NCBI GenBank assembly: GCA_038138625.1 | Contig: JAYQEA010000124.1 | Coordinates: 1-10,479, forward strand | Length of the DNA stretch: 10,479 bases | Source: JAQXDR01 sp038138625 | Lineage (GTDB): Bacteria > Pseudomonadota > Alphaproteobacteria > Rhodobacterales > Rhodobacteraceae | Direction of reading: 5' to 3' | Shown here: positions 1 to 6,735 of the stretch, in pieces | Numbering within the stretch: position 1 is the first letter of the stretch | Layout of the letters: every line of letters starts with the position of its first letter | Program-made: the position numbers and the translations under genes | Notes under the pieces: generated by a model | The model's input: only the letters and a program-made list of their open reading frames with translations | What the model was told of the DNA's origin: nothing | Databases searched by the model: none

Positions 1-1319
1 CCGGAGCAGTAGTCCGGTATCCTTGCGCTGATCTCTTGCGCATTATCCAATTTCTTCGCGTTTTCAATATCTTGCAGTCCGGAGTCAATCTTGTCTGTAT
101 TGCGCCCCTCTTCGATCAGAATTTGCCCGAGTTTTTGCGCGATCATGGTCGGATCCAGCGCACCTTTTACCGGGAACAGTTCTTCTTTTTCTGCTTCGTG
201 GTTGACCTTTTTGAACCATCCATAAACCCGGACCTTCTGTTTTTGATCAAACAGAACGTCCTTGATCTGCCCTTCCAGTAATTTGCGTTTTTCTTCGATC
301 ACAACGATCAGGTCGAGCCCCTCTGCCCAATCAAGGAAACTGCGCGTGTCCAGAGGATAGGTCTGGCCGATTTTATAGCTGGTTATGCCAAGCTGTTCCG
401 CCGTGCTTTGATCAATTCCCAACAATCCCAGAGCGTGCTGTAAATCCAGCCAGTTTTTACCCGCGGCGACAAAGCCGATCTTGGCACCTGCTGTGCCCCA
501 AACACGGCGGTCGATCTTGTTTGCATAGGCAAAAGCCTCTGCCGCGGCTCTTTTATGATCTGCAATTCGGGTTTCCTGGGCGTGCGGGGTATCAACCAGT
601 CGAATGTTCAGCCCACCTTCGGGCATATCAAACGCCGGAGTAACAAGCGACATCCGGTCGGGACGCCCGTCGACGACTGCCGTAGCCTCGACAGTGTCCT
701 TCATGGTTTTTAAACCAACCCAAAGACCAGAAAACCGTGACAAAGCGTACCCGTATACACCAAAATCCAGAATTTCCTGTACACCTGCAGGGCTGACAAT
801 CGGCATGCCGGCGTCGACCAAAGCCCACTCCGATTGATGCAAAACCGTGGAACTTTCGCCGGTATGATCATCGCCCATAGCCATCAACACCCCCCCATGG
901 GGCGACGTTCCTGCCATATTTGCATGACGCATTGCATCGCCAGAGCGATCAACGCCCGGTCCTTTGCCGTACCATAATCCGTAAACACCATCAAAGCGGC
1001 CTTCACCACGCAGTTCTGCCTGTTGGCTACCCCATAACGCTGTTGCTGCAAGATCCTCGTTCAAACCCTCTTGGAACAGCACATCCGCCTCTGCCAATTG
1101 TTTGGCAGCACGGGTCATTTGCATATCAACGGTTCCCAGCGGCGATCCACGATAGCCCGTTACATAGCCCGCTGTGTTAAGGCCAGCCGCCATATCGCGG
1201 GCTTTTTGAATTAACATGAGCCGAACAAGAGCCTGAGTTCCGTTCAGCAAGACCTCGGGCACCTTCAGGTCAAACCGATCGTCCAAAGAAATGCGTGGCG
1301 GTGTCGAAAGATCATTCAT
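1..1319 (-). CDS. Indolepyruvate ferredoxin oxidoreductase, fused alpha/beta type, N-terminal part (runs off left edge)
   Basis: Seen: 439 uninterrupted codons from ATG at 1319 to the left edge. Visible motifs are GYRGSPLG (residues 55-62), YGKGPGVDRSGDA (117-129), a GGVLMAMGDDHTGESS stretch (142-157), IEEKRKLLEGQIKD (341-354) and, at the edge, RIPDYCS (433-439), which should continue into the CSGCPHN motif of the family. Known: these enzymes are thiamine-diphosphate and iron-sulfur proteins that oxidatively decarboxylate indolepyruvate and other aryl 2-oxoacids to acyl-CoA and pass electrons to ferredoxin. Many proteobacteria have one fused chain of roughly 1,100-1,200 residues, so about 40 percent is visible. 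The start is chosen because GGAGA (complement of 1326-1330) lies 6 bases upstream and the sequence begins as homologues do. It is divergent from the LysR gene. The coding strand contains a run of seven G (complement of 890-896). The family call is firm; substrate preference is inferred. Confidence 0.93.
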   Translation of the reverse strand, partial: MNDLSTPPRISLDDRFDLKVPEVLLNGTQALVRLMLIQKARDMAAGLNTAGYVTGYRGSPLGTVDMQMTRAAKQLAEADVLFQEGLNEDLAATALWGSQQAELRGEGRFDGVYGLWYGKGPGVDRSGDAMRHANMAGTSPHGGVLMAMGDDHTGESSTVLHQSEWALVDAGMPIVSPAGVQEILDFGVYGYALSRFSGLWVGLKTMKDTVEATAVVDGRPDRMSLVTPAFDMPEGGLNIRLVDTPHAQETRIADHKRAAAEAFAYANKIDRRVWGTAGAKIGFVAAGKNWLDLQHALGLLGIDQSTAEQLGITSYKIGQTYPLDTRSFLDWAEGLDLIVVIEEKRKLLEGQIKDVLFDQKQKVRVYGWFKKVNHEAEKEELFPVKGALDPTMIAQKLGQILIEEGRNTDKIDSGLQDIENAKKLDNAQEISARIPDYCS

Positions 1320-1365
1320 CAAACGTCTCCGTAAGCTGCGGCATTTAGCTTAATTTATAAACGAT

Positions 1366-1384
1366 AGGTCGCAAATGCTGACCT
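1366..1384. promoter_or_regulatory. Dyad AGGTC-N9-GACCT, candidate operator between divergent genes
   Basis: A perfect 5-bp inverted repeat, AGGTC at 1366-1370 and GACCT at 1380-1384, surrounds a 9-base centre GCAAATGCT. It lies in the 165-base gap between the divergent oxidoreductase and LysR genes. LysR-type proteins typically bind short interrupted dyads in such intergenic regions, so this is a plausible autoregulatory site. Five-base arms are short enough to arise by chance. A TATAAA-like hexamer on the minus strand (complement of 1354-1359) lies nearby and could be the -10 element of the oxidoreductase gene, but no good -35 element is visible. Confidence 0.3.
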
Positions 1385-1484
1385 GTATAGTCCTCTTAAT
1401 CCGGTTTTTTCCGTTACATGTGCCCGCTGATGCCATAAAAGGGTGTTTTACAGATATACCGAACTTTACCTAAGGGCGACTACC

Positions 1485-2387
1485 ATGGACTGGGACAAGT
1501 TAAGAATCTTTCACGCGGTCGCAGACGCCGGTAGCTTGACCCACGCAGGCGAGACGCTTCATCTTTCTCAATCCGCAGTCTCGCGTCAAATCAGATCGCT
1601 TGAAGAGTCGCTGAACACAACGTTGTTTCACCGCCACGCAAGAGGATTGATTTTGACGGAACAGGGCGAGCTTTTATTCGATGCAACTTCATCGATGAAT
1701 AAACGCGTAGACGCAGCGACAGCCCGCATTCGCGACAGCGAGGAAGAGGTGTTCGGCGGTCTTCGCGTGACAACAACCACAGGATTTGGATCACTATGGC
1801 TGGCCCCTCGGCTCCCAAAACTTTACGAAAAATATCCAGACCTGAACATCGATCTGATGCTGGAAGAACGCGTGTTGGATCTGCCCATGCGGGAAGCCGA
1901 CGTTGCCATCCGAATGAAGGAACCAAGCCAGGCAGACCTTATTCGCAAGCGCCTGATGAGCGTGCGGATGCGTTTATATGCCTCACCGGACTATCTTGCG
2001 TCGCATCCGGAACCAAAGTCTTTGGCTGACATCCGCGATCACCGTTTGATTTGTCAACGCACAACCGATCCTCAGGTTGGGGCAGGCCTGCGCTTGGTCG
2101 AGGAGTTATTGACGCATGATGTGCAGTCCGTTTTAACTGTAAACAATTATTTTGGCGCGTTACAGGCGGTTCTGTCCAACCTCGGGATCGGCGTTCTACC
2201 CGATTACATTATTGAGGATTTTCCGAATGTAACGAGAGTTCTACCAGATGTAGAAAGCAATGAGGTTCCAGTTTTCCTCGCCTATCCCGAAGAACTGAGA
2301 CATTCGAAAAGGATCGGTGCATTCCGTGATTTTGTGCAAGAAGAGATCATCGCACACCGACGAAAAATCCGAGCGCGCGAAGGATAA
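1485..2387 (+). CDS. LysR-family transcriptional regulator
   Basis: A 300-residue protein of the usual LysR-type length. The N-terminal winged helix-turn-helix is clear in residues 3-62: DKLRIFHAVADAGSLTHAG, then HLSQSAVSRQIRSLE, then the LFHRHARGLILTEQGE wing. A linker helix follows, then a two-lobed periplasmic-binding-protein-like effector domain (about 90-295) with the characteristic GIGVLPDYI segment near its end. ATG at 1485 is chosen because AAGGG lies about 8 bases upstream (1472-1476) and the family begins with this MDWDKLRIF segment. A GTG at 1443 in the same frame would add 14 unrelated residues. It is divergent from the indolepyruvate oxidoreductase gene, the usual arrangement for a LysR regulator and its target, but the effector and target are not identifiable from sequence. 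The nearest downstream terminator is at 2532-2560. Confidence 0.95.
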   Translation: MDWDKLRIFHAVADAGSLTHAGETLHLSQSAVSRQIRSLEESLNTTLFHRHARGLILTEQGELLFDATSSMNKRVDAATARIRDSEEEVFGGLRVTTTTGFGSLWLAPRLPKLYEKYPDLNIDLMLEERVLDLPMREADVAIRMKEPSQADLIRKRLMSVRMRLYASPDYLASHPEPKSLADIRDHRLICQRTTDPQVGAGLRLVEELLTHDVQSVLTVNNYFGALQAVLSNLGIGVLPDYIIEDFPNVTRVLPDVESNEVPVFLAYPEELRHSKRIGAFRDFVQEEIIAHRRKIRAREG

Positions 2388-2448
2388 GCAGGCGCAAGCC
2401 ATGCGATAGGGTCATAACAGGTATGCCTGAAAATTGATCACCACCGCC

Positions 2449-2477
2449 TTGAAAGTAAGCAGACCTGCTTCTAGATT
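2449..2477 (+). promoter_or_regulatory. Sigma70-like promoter for a small RNA
   Basis: TTGAAA (2449-2454) and TAGATT (2472-2477) are separated by exactly 17 bases and match the housekeeping consensus at 5 of 6 and 4 of 6 positions. The predicted transcription start is about 2483-2485. That is where the first hairpin of the downstream RNA begins, and an intrinsic terminator lies about 75 bases further on. The promoter is 61 bases behind the LysR stop and has no protein-coding frame directly after it. Confidence 0.6.
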
Positions 2478-2484
2478 AGAAACT

Positions 2485-2560
2485 GTGAGCGTGATGATAC
2501 CACGTCCGTTCACACCTCCCTGTTGGACTTCGGCCGAGCTGCGTGCTCGGCCTTTTTTTT
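2485..2560 (+). ncRNA. Candidate trans-acting small RNA, about 76 nt, unidentified
   Basis: Seen: directly after the promoter at 2449-2477, GTGAGCG (2485-2491) can pair with CGTTCAC (2507-2513) as a 7-bp stem with one G-U pair and a 15-base loop. An apparently unpaired linker follows (2514-2531) containing ACCTCCCTGTTGG. The RNA then ends in an 8-bp GC-rich terminator hairpin with eight T (2532-2560). No open frame of useful size fits inside. Known: Hfq-dependent bacterial small RNAs often have this layout of 5' hairpin, single-stranded seed and terminator with a long U tail, and several alphaproteobacterial small RNA families carry CCUCC-type motifs that can pair with ribosome binding sites. 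Inference: an autonomous regulatory RNA. I cannot assign it to a named family. The alternative is that the hairpins are only the 3' end of the LysR transcript. Confidence 0.55.
2532..2560 (+). terminator. Strong Rho-independent terminator
   Basis: GGCCGAGC (2532-2539) and GCTCGGCC (2545-2552) form a perfect 8-bp stem around the loop TGCGT, followed immediately by eight T (2553-2560). It would end the candidate small RNA and any read-through from the LysR gene, insulating purL from upstream transcription. Confidence 0.93.
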
Positions 2561-2954
2561 GGTCCGTTCCAAATCCAAGAGTCCCTAAACGGTGACCTGA
2601 TCATTTTCGGATGGCATAGTCATGCGGGGGGAGACCAACCCAAATAAAAATTGTCATAAATGCACCAACAATCCCGGGAAAAGCGCGCGTTTCATCAAAC
2701 GACATCCCATGCAGCTCTCTACGCTTTGCACTTATGCAAGACGAAAATTCGAATGACCTCTGCTTCATCTTTATCCCATCGGCACTCCAGACATTTTCGA
2801 TTTGCCTTTACGACACCTGCTTCGGGACACCTCAAATCGAATGTTCCGGCCAAGACGCCACACATTGTAGCGATCAGCACTGCGGGCCTTTCCCCTGCCG
2901 CCCGGCTGCCGTACACAGCAGCAACTTTGTCTGACCCAAGGACCGATACAACCG
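2561..2954. other. Long purL leader without a convincing gene
   Basis: 394 bases between the terminator and the purL start. Open frames exist here (for example 2734-2934 on the plus strand), but they lack a ribosome binding site, show no recognisable domain and have odd residue composition. The region should contain the purL promoter, yet no good -35/-10 pair was found by eye. A small dyad TTGCA-N4-TGCAA occurs at 2726-2739. No known purine riboswitch or PurR box could be recognised. Confidence 0.4.
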
Positions 2955-5114
2955 ATGCAAGACCCCGCCATCACGCCAGAGTTGATCATCGCCCACGGCA
3001 TAAATGATACAGAATATTCTGAAATCCTGCGAATTCTGTCACGCGAACCCACATTTACAGAGCTTGGTATTTTCTCAGCTATGTGGAACGAGCACTGTTC
3101 CTACAAATCTTCAAAACTTCACCTTAAAAAACTGCCGACAACCGGACCGCAGGTGATCTGTGGTCCAGGCGAAAATGCAGGCATCGTTGATATTGGTGAT
3201 GGGCAAGCTTTGGTGTTCAAGATGGAAAGCCACAACCACCCCTCCTACATCGAACCTTATCAAGGTGCGGCCACCGGGGTGGGTGGTATATTACGCGATG
3301 TCTTTACAATGGGCGCACGCCCTGTGGCTGCGATGAATTCCCTCAGCTTTGGGGACAAAGACCATCCAAAGACACGGCAGCTCGTTCATGGCGTCGTTGA
3401 AGGTGTGGGCGGCTACGGGAATGCCTTCGGCGTTCCAACTGTTGGTGGCGAGCTACGATTTCATCCCGCCTATAACGGGAATTGTCTGGTAAACGCGTTC
3501 GCTGCTGGTCTGGCAGATGTTGATAGCATCTTTTATTCCGCAGCCTCTGGCGTGGGGCGACCTGTGGTGTACCTCGGTGCAAAAACAGGTCGCGATGGCG
3601 TTGGTGGGGCAACCATGGCCAGCGCAGAGTTTGACGAAACGATCGAAGAGAAACGCCCCACGGTGCAGGTTGGAGACCCCTTCACAGAAAAACGACTGAT
3701 GGAGGCCACTTTGGAGCTAATGCAAACCGGAGCGGTTGTGTCCATTCAGGATATGGGAGCAGCCGGACTTACCTGCTCTGCGGTAGAGATGGGCGACAAA
3801 GGCGGCCTGGGAATCCGTTTGGATCTGGAACGTGTGCCCCAACGCGAGGCCAACATGACAGCCTACGAGATGATGTTGTCAGAATCTCAAGAACGCATGC
3901 TGATGGTCCTGAACCCAGAGCATGAGGACGCCGCCCGCGCTGTATTTGACAAATGGGATTTGGATTTTGCGATCGTAGGCGAAACAATCGCCGAAGACCG
4001 GTTCCTCATCGTTTTGAACGGAGAGGTCAAAGCAGACCTGCCGCTGTCGACTTTGGCATCGTCTGCACCCGAATATGACCGCCCCTGGATCCCTACACCC
4101 CAGGCCACTCCGATGCAGGATTTGCCTCAGGTCGATCCGATTGATGCGCTTCGCATCCTTTTGGAAAGCCCCAATTACAGCGCACGCAATTGGGTGTTTG
4201 ATCAGTACGACAGTATGGTAATGGCAGATACCGTAAGAGGTCCAGGTCATGGTGCCGGATTAATCCGCGTGCATGGGACACAAAAACACCTCGCTTTCAC
4301 CTCGGATGTTACGCCACGGTATGTGCGCGCCAATCCGGTCGAAGGTGGCAAACAAGCCGTTGCAGAAGCCTATCGCAACCTTTGCGCAAAAGGTGCACGG
4401 CCCTTGGCCAGCACCGATAATCTCAACTTCGGAAACCCGGAAAAGCCAGAGATCATGGGACAATTCGTTGGCGCATTGGACGGTATCGGTCAAGCTTGTA
4501 TTACTTTGGATATGCCGATCGTGTCTGGCAATGTCTCGCTTTACAATGAAACCGACGGCCAACCCATTCTGCCCACACCAACAATTGGTGCAGTCGGCCT
4601 GATCGACGCCGACGGCACACCGATTATTGGTCACGCCAGCGAAGGGGACATAGCCGTCCTGATCGGAGAGACCAAAGGCCATTTGGGTCAATCCGCCCTC
4701 GCCTATGAGGTTTTCAATCGCGAAGACGGCGACGCACCGGTCGTAGATCTAGCGGCAGAGGCGCTCCATGGTCAATTCATTCGCGACAACAGTGAATGGA
4801 TTTCGGCGTGCACAGACCTGAGTGATGGTGGACTGGCGCTGGCCGCCTTTGAAATGGCCACCGCGGCAGGTGTCGGAGTACAACTCGATAGTGAAACGAC
4901 CCCAGAACTGTTTGGCGAAGATCAAGCGCGCTACCTCATAGCCTGCAGCTTCGATACAGCCGAATATCTGATGACCGCCGCCTCGCAGGCCGGCGTACCA
5001 ATCGCCTGCGTGGGTCGTTTTTCCGGCGAAACAGTACGCATGGGCCGGTCCGAGGCATTGTTGGCCGAGCTTTCAGCACTGCATGCCGGGGCTTTGGCCA
5101 ATCACTTTGCATGA
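2955..5114 (+). CDS. purL: Phosphoribosylformylglycinamidine synthase subunit PurL
   Basis: A 719-residue cytosolic enzyme of the small PurL type. It performs the ATP-dependent amidation of formylglycinamide ribonucleotide to FGAM, the fourth step of de novo purine synthesis, with ammonia delivered by PurQ and with PurS in the complex. Visible motifs are the N-terminal FTELGIFSAMWNEHCSYKSS (residues 34-53), GPGENAGIVDIGDG (70-83), FKMESHNHPSYIEPYQGAATG (from 88), the PTVQVGDPFTEKRL segment, SIQDMGAAGL, SESQERML and, in the second half, SDVTPRY, the SGNVSLYNE loop and SDGGLALAAFEMA near the C-terminus. The two AIRS-like halves are both complete. The start is supported by AAGGA at 2938-2942, 12 bases upstream, and by homologue length. 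purQ and purS are not adjacent, and the downstream neighbour is a nucleoside hydrolase, so purL is probably transcribed from its own promoter. Confidence 0.98.
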   Translation: MQDPAITPELIIAHGINDTEYSEILRILSREPTFTELGIFSAMWNEHCSYKSSKLHLKKLPTTGPQVICGPGENAGIVDIGDGQALVFKMESHNHPSYIEPYQGAATGVGGILRDVFTMGARPVAAMNSLSFGDKDHPKTRQLVHGVVEGVGGYGNAFGVPTVGGELRFHPAYNGNCLVNAFAAGLADVDSIFYSAASGVGRPVVYLGAKTGRDGVGGATMASAEFDETIEEKRPTVQVGDPFTEKRLMEATLELMQTGAVVSIQDMGAAGLTCSAVEMGDKGGLGIRLDLERVPQREANMTAYEMMLSESQERMLMVLNPEHEDAARAVFDKWDLDFAIVGETIAEDRFLIVLNGEVKADLPLSTLASSAPEYDRPWIPTPQATPMQDLPQVDPIDALRILLESPNYSARNWVFDQYDSMVMADTVRGPGHGAGLIRVHGTQKHLAFTSDVTPRYVRANPVEGGKQAVAEAYRNLCAKGARPLASTDNLNFGNPEKPEIMGQFVGALDGIGQACITLDMPIVSGNVSLYNETDGQPILPTPTIGAVGLIDADGTPIIGHASEGDIAVLIGETKGHLGQSALAYEVFNREDGDAPVVDLAAEALHGQFIRDNSEWISACTDLSDGGLALAAFEMATAAGVGVQLDSETTPELFGEDQARYLIACSFDTAEYLMTAASQAGVPIACVGRFSGETVRMGRSEALLAELSALHAGALANHFA

Positions 5115-5137
5115 TTTGGCCATTCCTGTCATCACAT

Positions 5138-5177
5138 AGGGGTCCGAGCTGAACTAACCGGTCCTAGCAGGACCCCT
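5138..5177 (+). terminator. Alternative hairpins behind purL, weak terminator or attenuator-like element
   Basis: AGGGGTCC (5138-5145) is perfectly complementary to GGACCCCT (5170-5177), an 8-bp stem with a 24-base loop. Inside the loop, GGTCCT (5160-5165) can instead pair with AGGACC (5169-5174), a 6-bp stem with a 3-base loop. The two structures share the right arm and exclude each other. No T run follows, only GTTTCG, so this is not a canonical intrinsic terminator. It lies between purL and the nucleoside hydrolase gene and may influence read-through or protect the purL 3' end. Confidence 0.35.
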
Positions 5178-5325
5178 GTTTCGAGACCCTGCGATGCCGG
5201 ATCAACGTCGTCATGTATCTATTTTTCTTGGCAATGGCGTGGCAGTCTGTCATTCGACGTGCAAGATACCTGATGGCCGCTGGCTGTGAGCGTTTCATTG
5301 CCAAGACCCTTGACGGAGCCCACCC

Positions 5326-6267
5326 ATGTCCCCACGCAAGATCATCATAGACACAGATCCCGGCCAAGATGATGCTGTCGCAATATTGCTGGCACTGGCC
5401 AGTCCTGAAGAGATTGAGGTTCTGGGCATCACAGCAGTGGCAGGCAATGTGCCTTTGGAGCTTACATCCAAAAACGCGCGTATCGTCTGCGAATTGGCCG
5501 GCAGACCGGACATACCGGTCTATGCAGGTTGCGACAGACCGCTTCGGCATAGTCTTGTGACCGCAGAACATGTGCACGGCAAAACCGGACTGGACGGGCC
5601 AGACCTGCCCGATCCAAAAATGCCTTTGCAAACCGCGCACGGCGTTGACTACATCATTGACACCCTGCGCGCGCACCCACCCAAGACGATCACCCTATGT
5701 CCGTTGGGACCGCTGACCAATATCGCAACTGCTTTTGAACGTGCCCCTGACATCATCGACCTTGTCCAAGAAATCGTTCTTATGGGCGGTGCCTATTTCG
5801 AGGTCGGCAATATTACGCCCGCGGCCGAGTTCAACATTTACGTCGACCCCGAAGCCGCAGAGGCTGTGTTCAAATCGGGCGTTCCCCTCGTTGTTCTGCC
5901 GCTGGATGTCACCCATAAGGCCCTGGTCACCTCGGCCCGAAATGAAGCTTTCCGTGCCCTTGGAACACCCGTGGGTCTGGCTGTCGCGCAAATGACAGAG
6001 TTTTTCGAACGGTTTGACAAGGAAAAATACGGCTCGCTTGGCGCGCCTTTGCATGATCCCTGCGTCACGGCCTATCTGATTGCACCCGATTTGTTCACAG
6101 GTCGACATGTCAATGTAGAAATCGAGACGAACAGTGCGCTAACGCGGGGTATGACCGTCGCAGATTGGTGGCGGGTCACAGACCGCAGTCCGAATGCCCT
6201 GTTTATCGGAGATTTAGACGCCGATGGATTTTTCGCGTTGTTGACCGAACGTTTGGGGCGTTTGTAA
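5326..6267 (+). CDS. Inosine-uridine preferring nucleoside hydrolase family protein
   Basis: A 313-residue enzyme of the calcium-dependent IunH/nucleoside N-ribohydrolase fold, which cleaves purine or pyrimidine ribonucleosides to free base and ribose for salvage. Visible: the N-terminal calcium signature DTDPGQDDA (residues 9-17), AGNVPLELTSKNA (39-51), LGPLTNIATAFE (127-138), the MGGAYFEVGNITPAAEFN segment (153-170) followed by DPEAA, and the HDP motif (243-245), whose His and Asp match the catalytic acid and the last calcium ligand of the family. GGAG at 5315-5318 is 7 bases before the ATG. No signal peptide is seen, so it is cytosolic. It follows purL on the same strand and leads a probable operon with the next two genes. 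The base preference (inosine/uridine or pyrimidine-specific) cannot be settled from sequence alone. Confidence 0.94.
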   Translation: MSPRKIIIDTDPGQDDAVAILLALASPEEIEVLGITAVAGNVPLELTSKNARIVCELAGRPDIPVYAGCDRPLRHSLVTAEHVHGKTGLDGPDLPDPKMPLQTAHGVDYIIDTLRAHPPKTITLCPLGPLTNIATAFERAPDIIDLVQEIVLMGGAYFEVGNITPAAEFNIYVDPEAAEAVFKSGVPLVVLPLDVTHKALVTSARNEAFRALGTPVGLAVAQMTEFFERFDKEKYGSLGAPLHDPCVTAYLIAPDLFTGRHVNVEIETNSALTRGMTVADWWRVTDRSPNALFIGDLDADGFFALLTERLGRL

Positions 6268-6268
6268 C

Positions 6269-6709
6269 ATGCTGCATCTGGCCAATCTGGAAGACGCGCC
6301 TAAACTTATGCCGCTGGTCTCGGCCTGTCATACAGAAACCTCTATGGAGCACGACGATCAAACCCGTGAGGCAGGGTTAAAACCACTGCTCGAGGGATCT
6401 CCCTACGGCTGCGTCTGGCTAATAGGTCCGCGCAAATCGCCCGTAGGCTATGTTGCGGCCACGTTTAGCTGGTCTATGGAATTTGGTGGATTGATTGCGA
6501 GCATCAGCGGACTCTACGTCCGTCCTGCCGTCAGAGGCCGTAATATGGGAACAGAGGCCTTATTAAGCGTTGCGAAGGCGCTTCAATCCAGCCAGGTGCG
6601 AGCTCTTTATATTGAAGTGCATGACGCAAGCACACGGTTAACCGCCCTGTACAAACGTTGCGGATTTACCCTGTGTGATCCGACCAACGTTATGCGACGC
6701 GTTCTTTGA
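6269..6709 (+). CDS. GNAT-family N-acetyltransferase
   Basis: A 146-residue single-domain GNAT protein. The acetyl-CoA-binding motif A is visible as LYVRPAVRGRNMGTEALLSV (residues 82-101), where R-G-R-N-M-G-T matches the R/Q-x-x-G-x-G/A pattern with Thr in the last position. The family's C-terminal motif B is LTALYKRCGF (124-133). The N-terminal half has the typical alpha1/alpha2 region and a GYVAATFSWS strand (60-69). Acceptor substrate unknown: such proteins modify amines, antibiotics or protein N-termini. The ATG follows the nucleoside hydrolase stop by one base, so translation is probably coupled. The region GGGGCG in the end of the previous gene could act as its ribosome binding site. 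The last 10 residues are ordinary and there is no sign of truncation. Confidence 0.88.
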   Translation: MLHLANLEDAPKLMPLVSACHTETSMEHDDQTREAGLKPLLEGSPYGCVWLIGPRKSPVGYVAATFSWSMEFGGLIASISGLYVRPAVRGRNMGTEALLSVAKALQSSQVRALYIEVHDASTRLTALYKRCGFTLCDPTNVMRRVL

Positions 6710-6735
6710 TCACCGGTATGACATAGATTTAGGCC

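Noticed and set aside
36..1180. Plus-strand open frames at 36-281, 604-837 and 920-1180
   Set aside because: They lie antisense to the oxidoreductase gene, which has a continuous recognisable frame on the minus strand. They show no ribosome binding site or domain.
2726..2739. TTGCA-N4-TGCAA dyad as a possible Mur or PurR box
   Set aside because: It is a short palindrome that does not clearly match a known operator, and its promoter context is not identified.
2734..2934. Cys-rich 66-residue frame upstream of purL
   Set aside because: No ribosome binding site, no recognisable family, and composition consistent with a chance frame. The overlapping frames at 2660-3007 (plus) and 2771-3052 (minus) run into purL and look equally random.
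4260..4691. 143-residue minus-strand frame antisense to purL
   Set aside because: It is a shadow of the highly conserved purL frame, with no ribosome binding site or domain.
5164..5676. 170-residue minus-strand frame overlapping the nucleoside hydrolase start
   Set aside because: It is antisense to a confident gene over most of its length and its sequence resembles no family.
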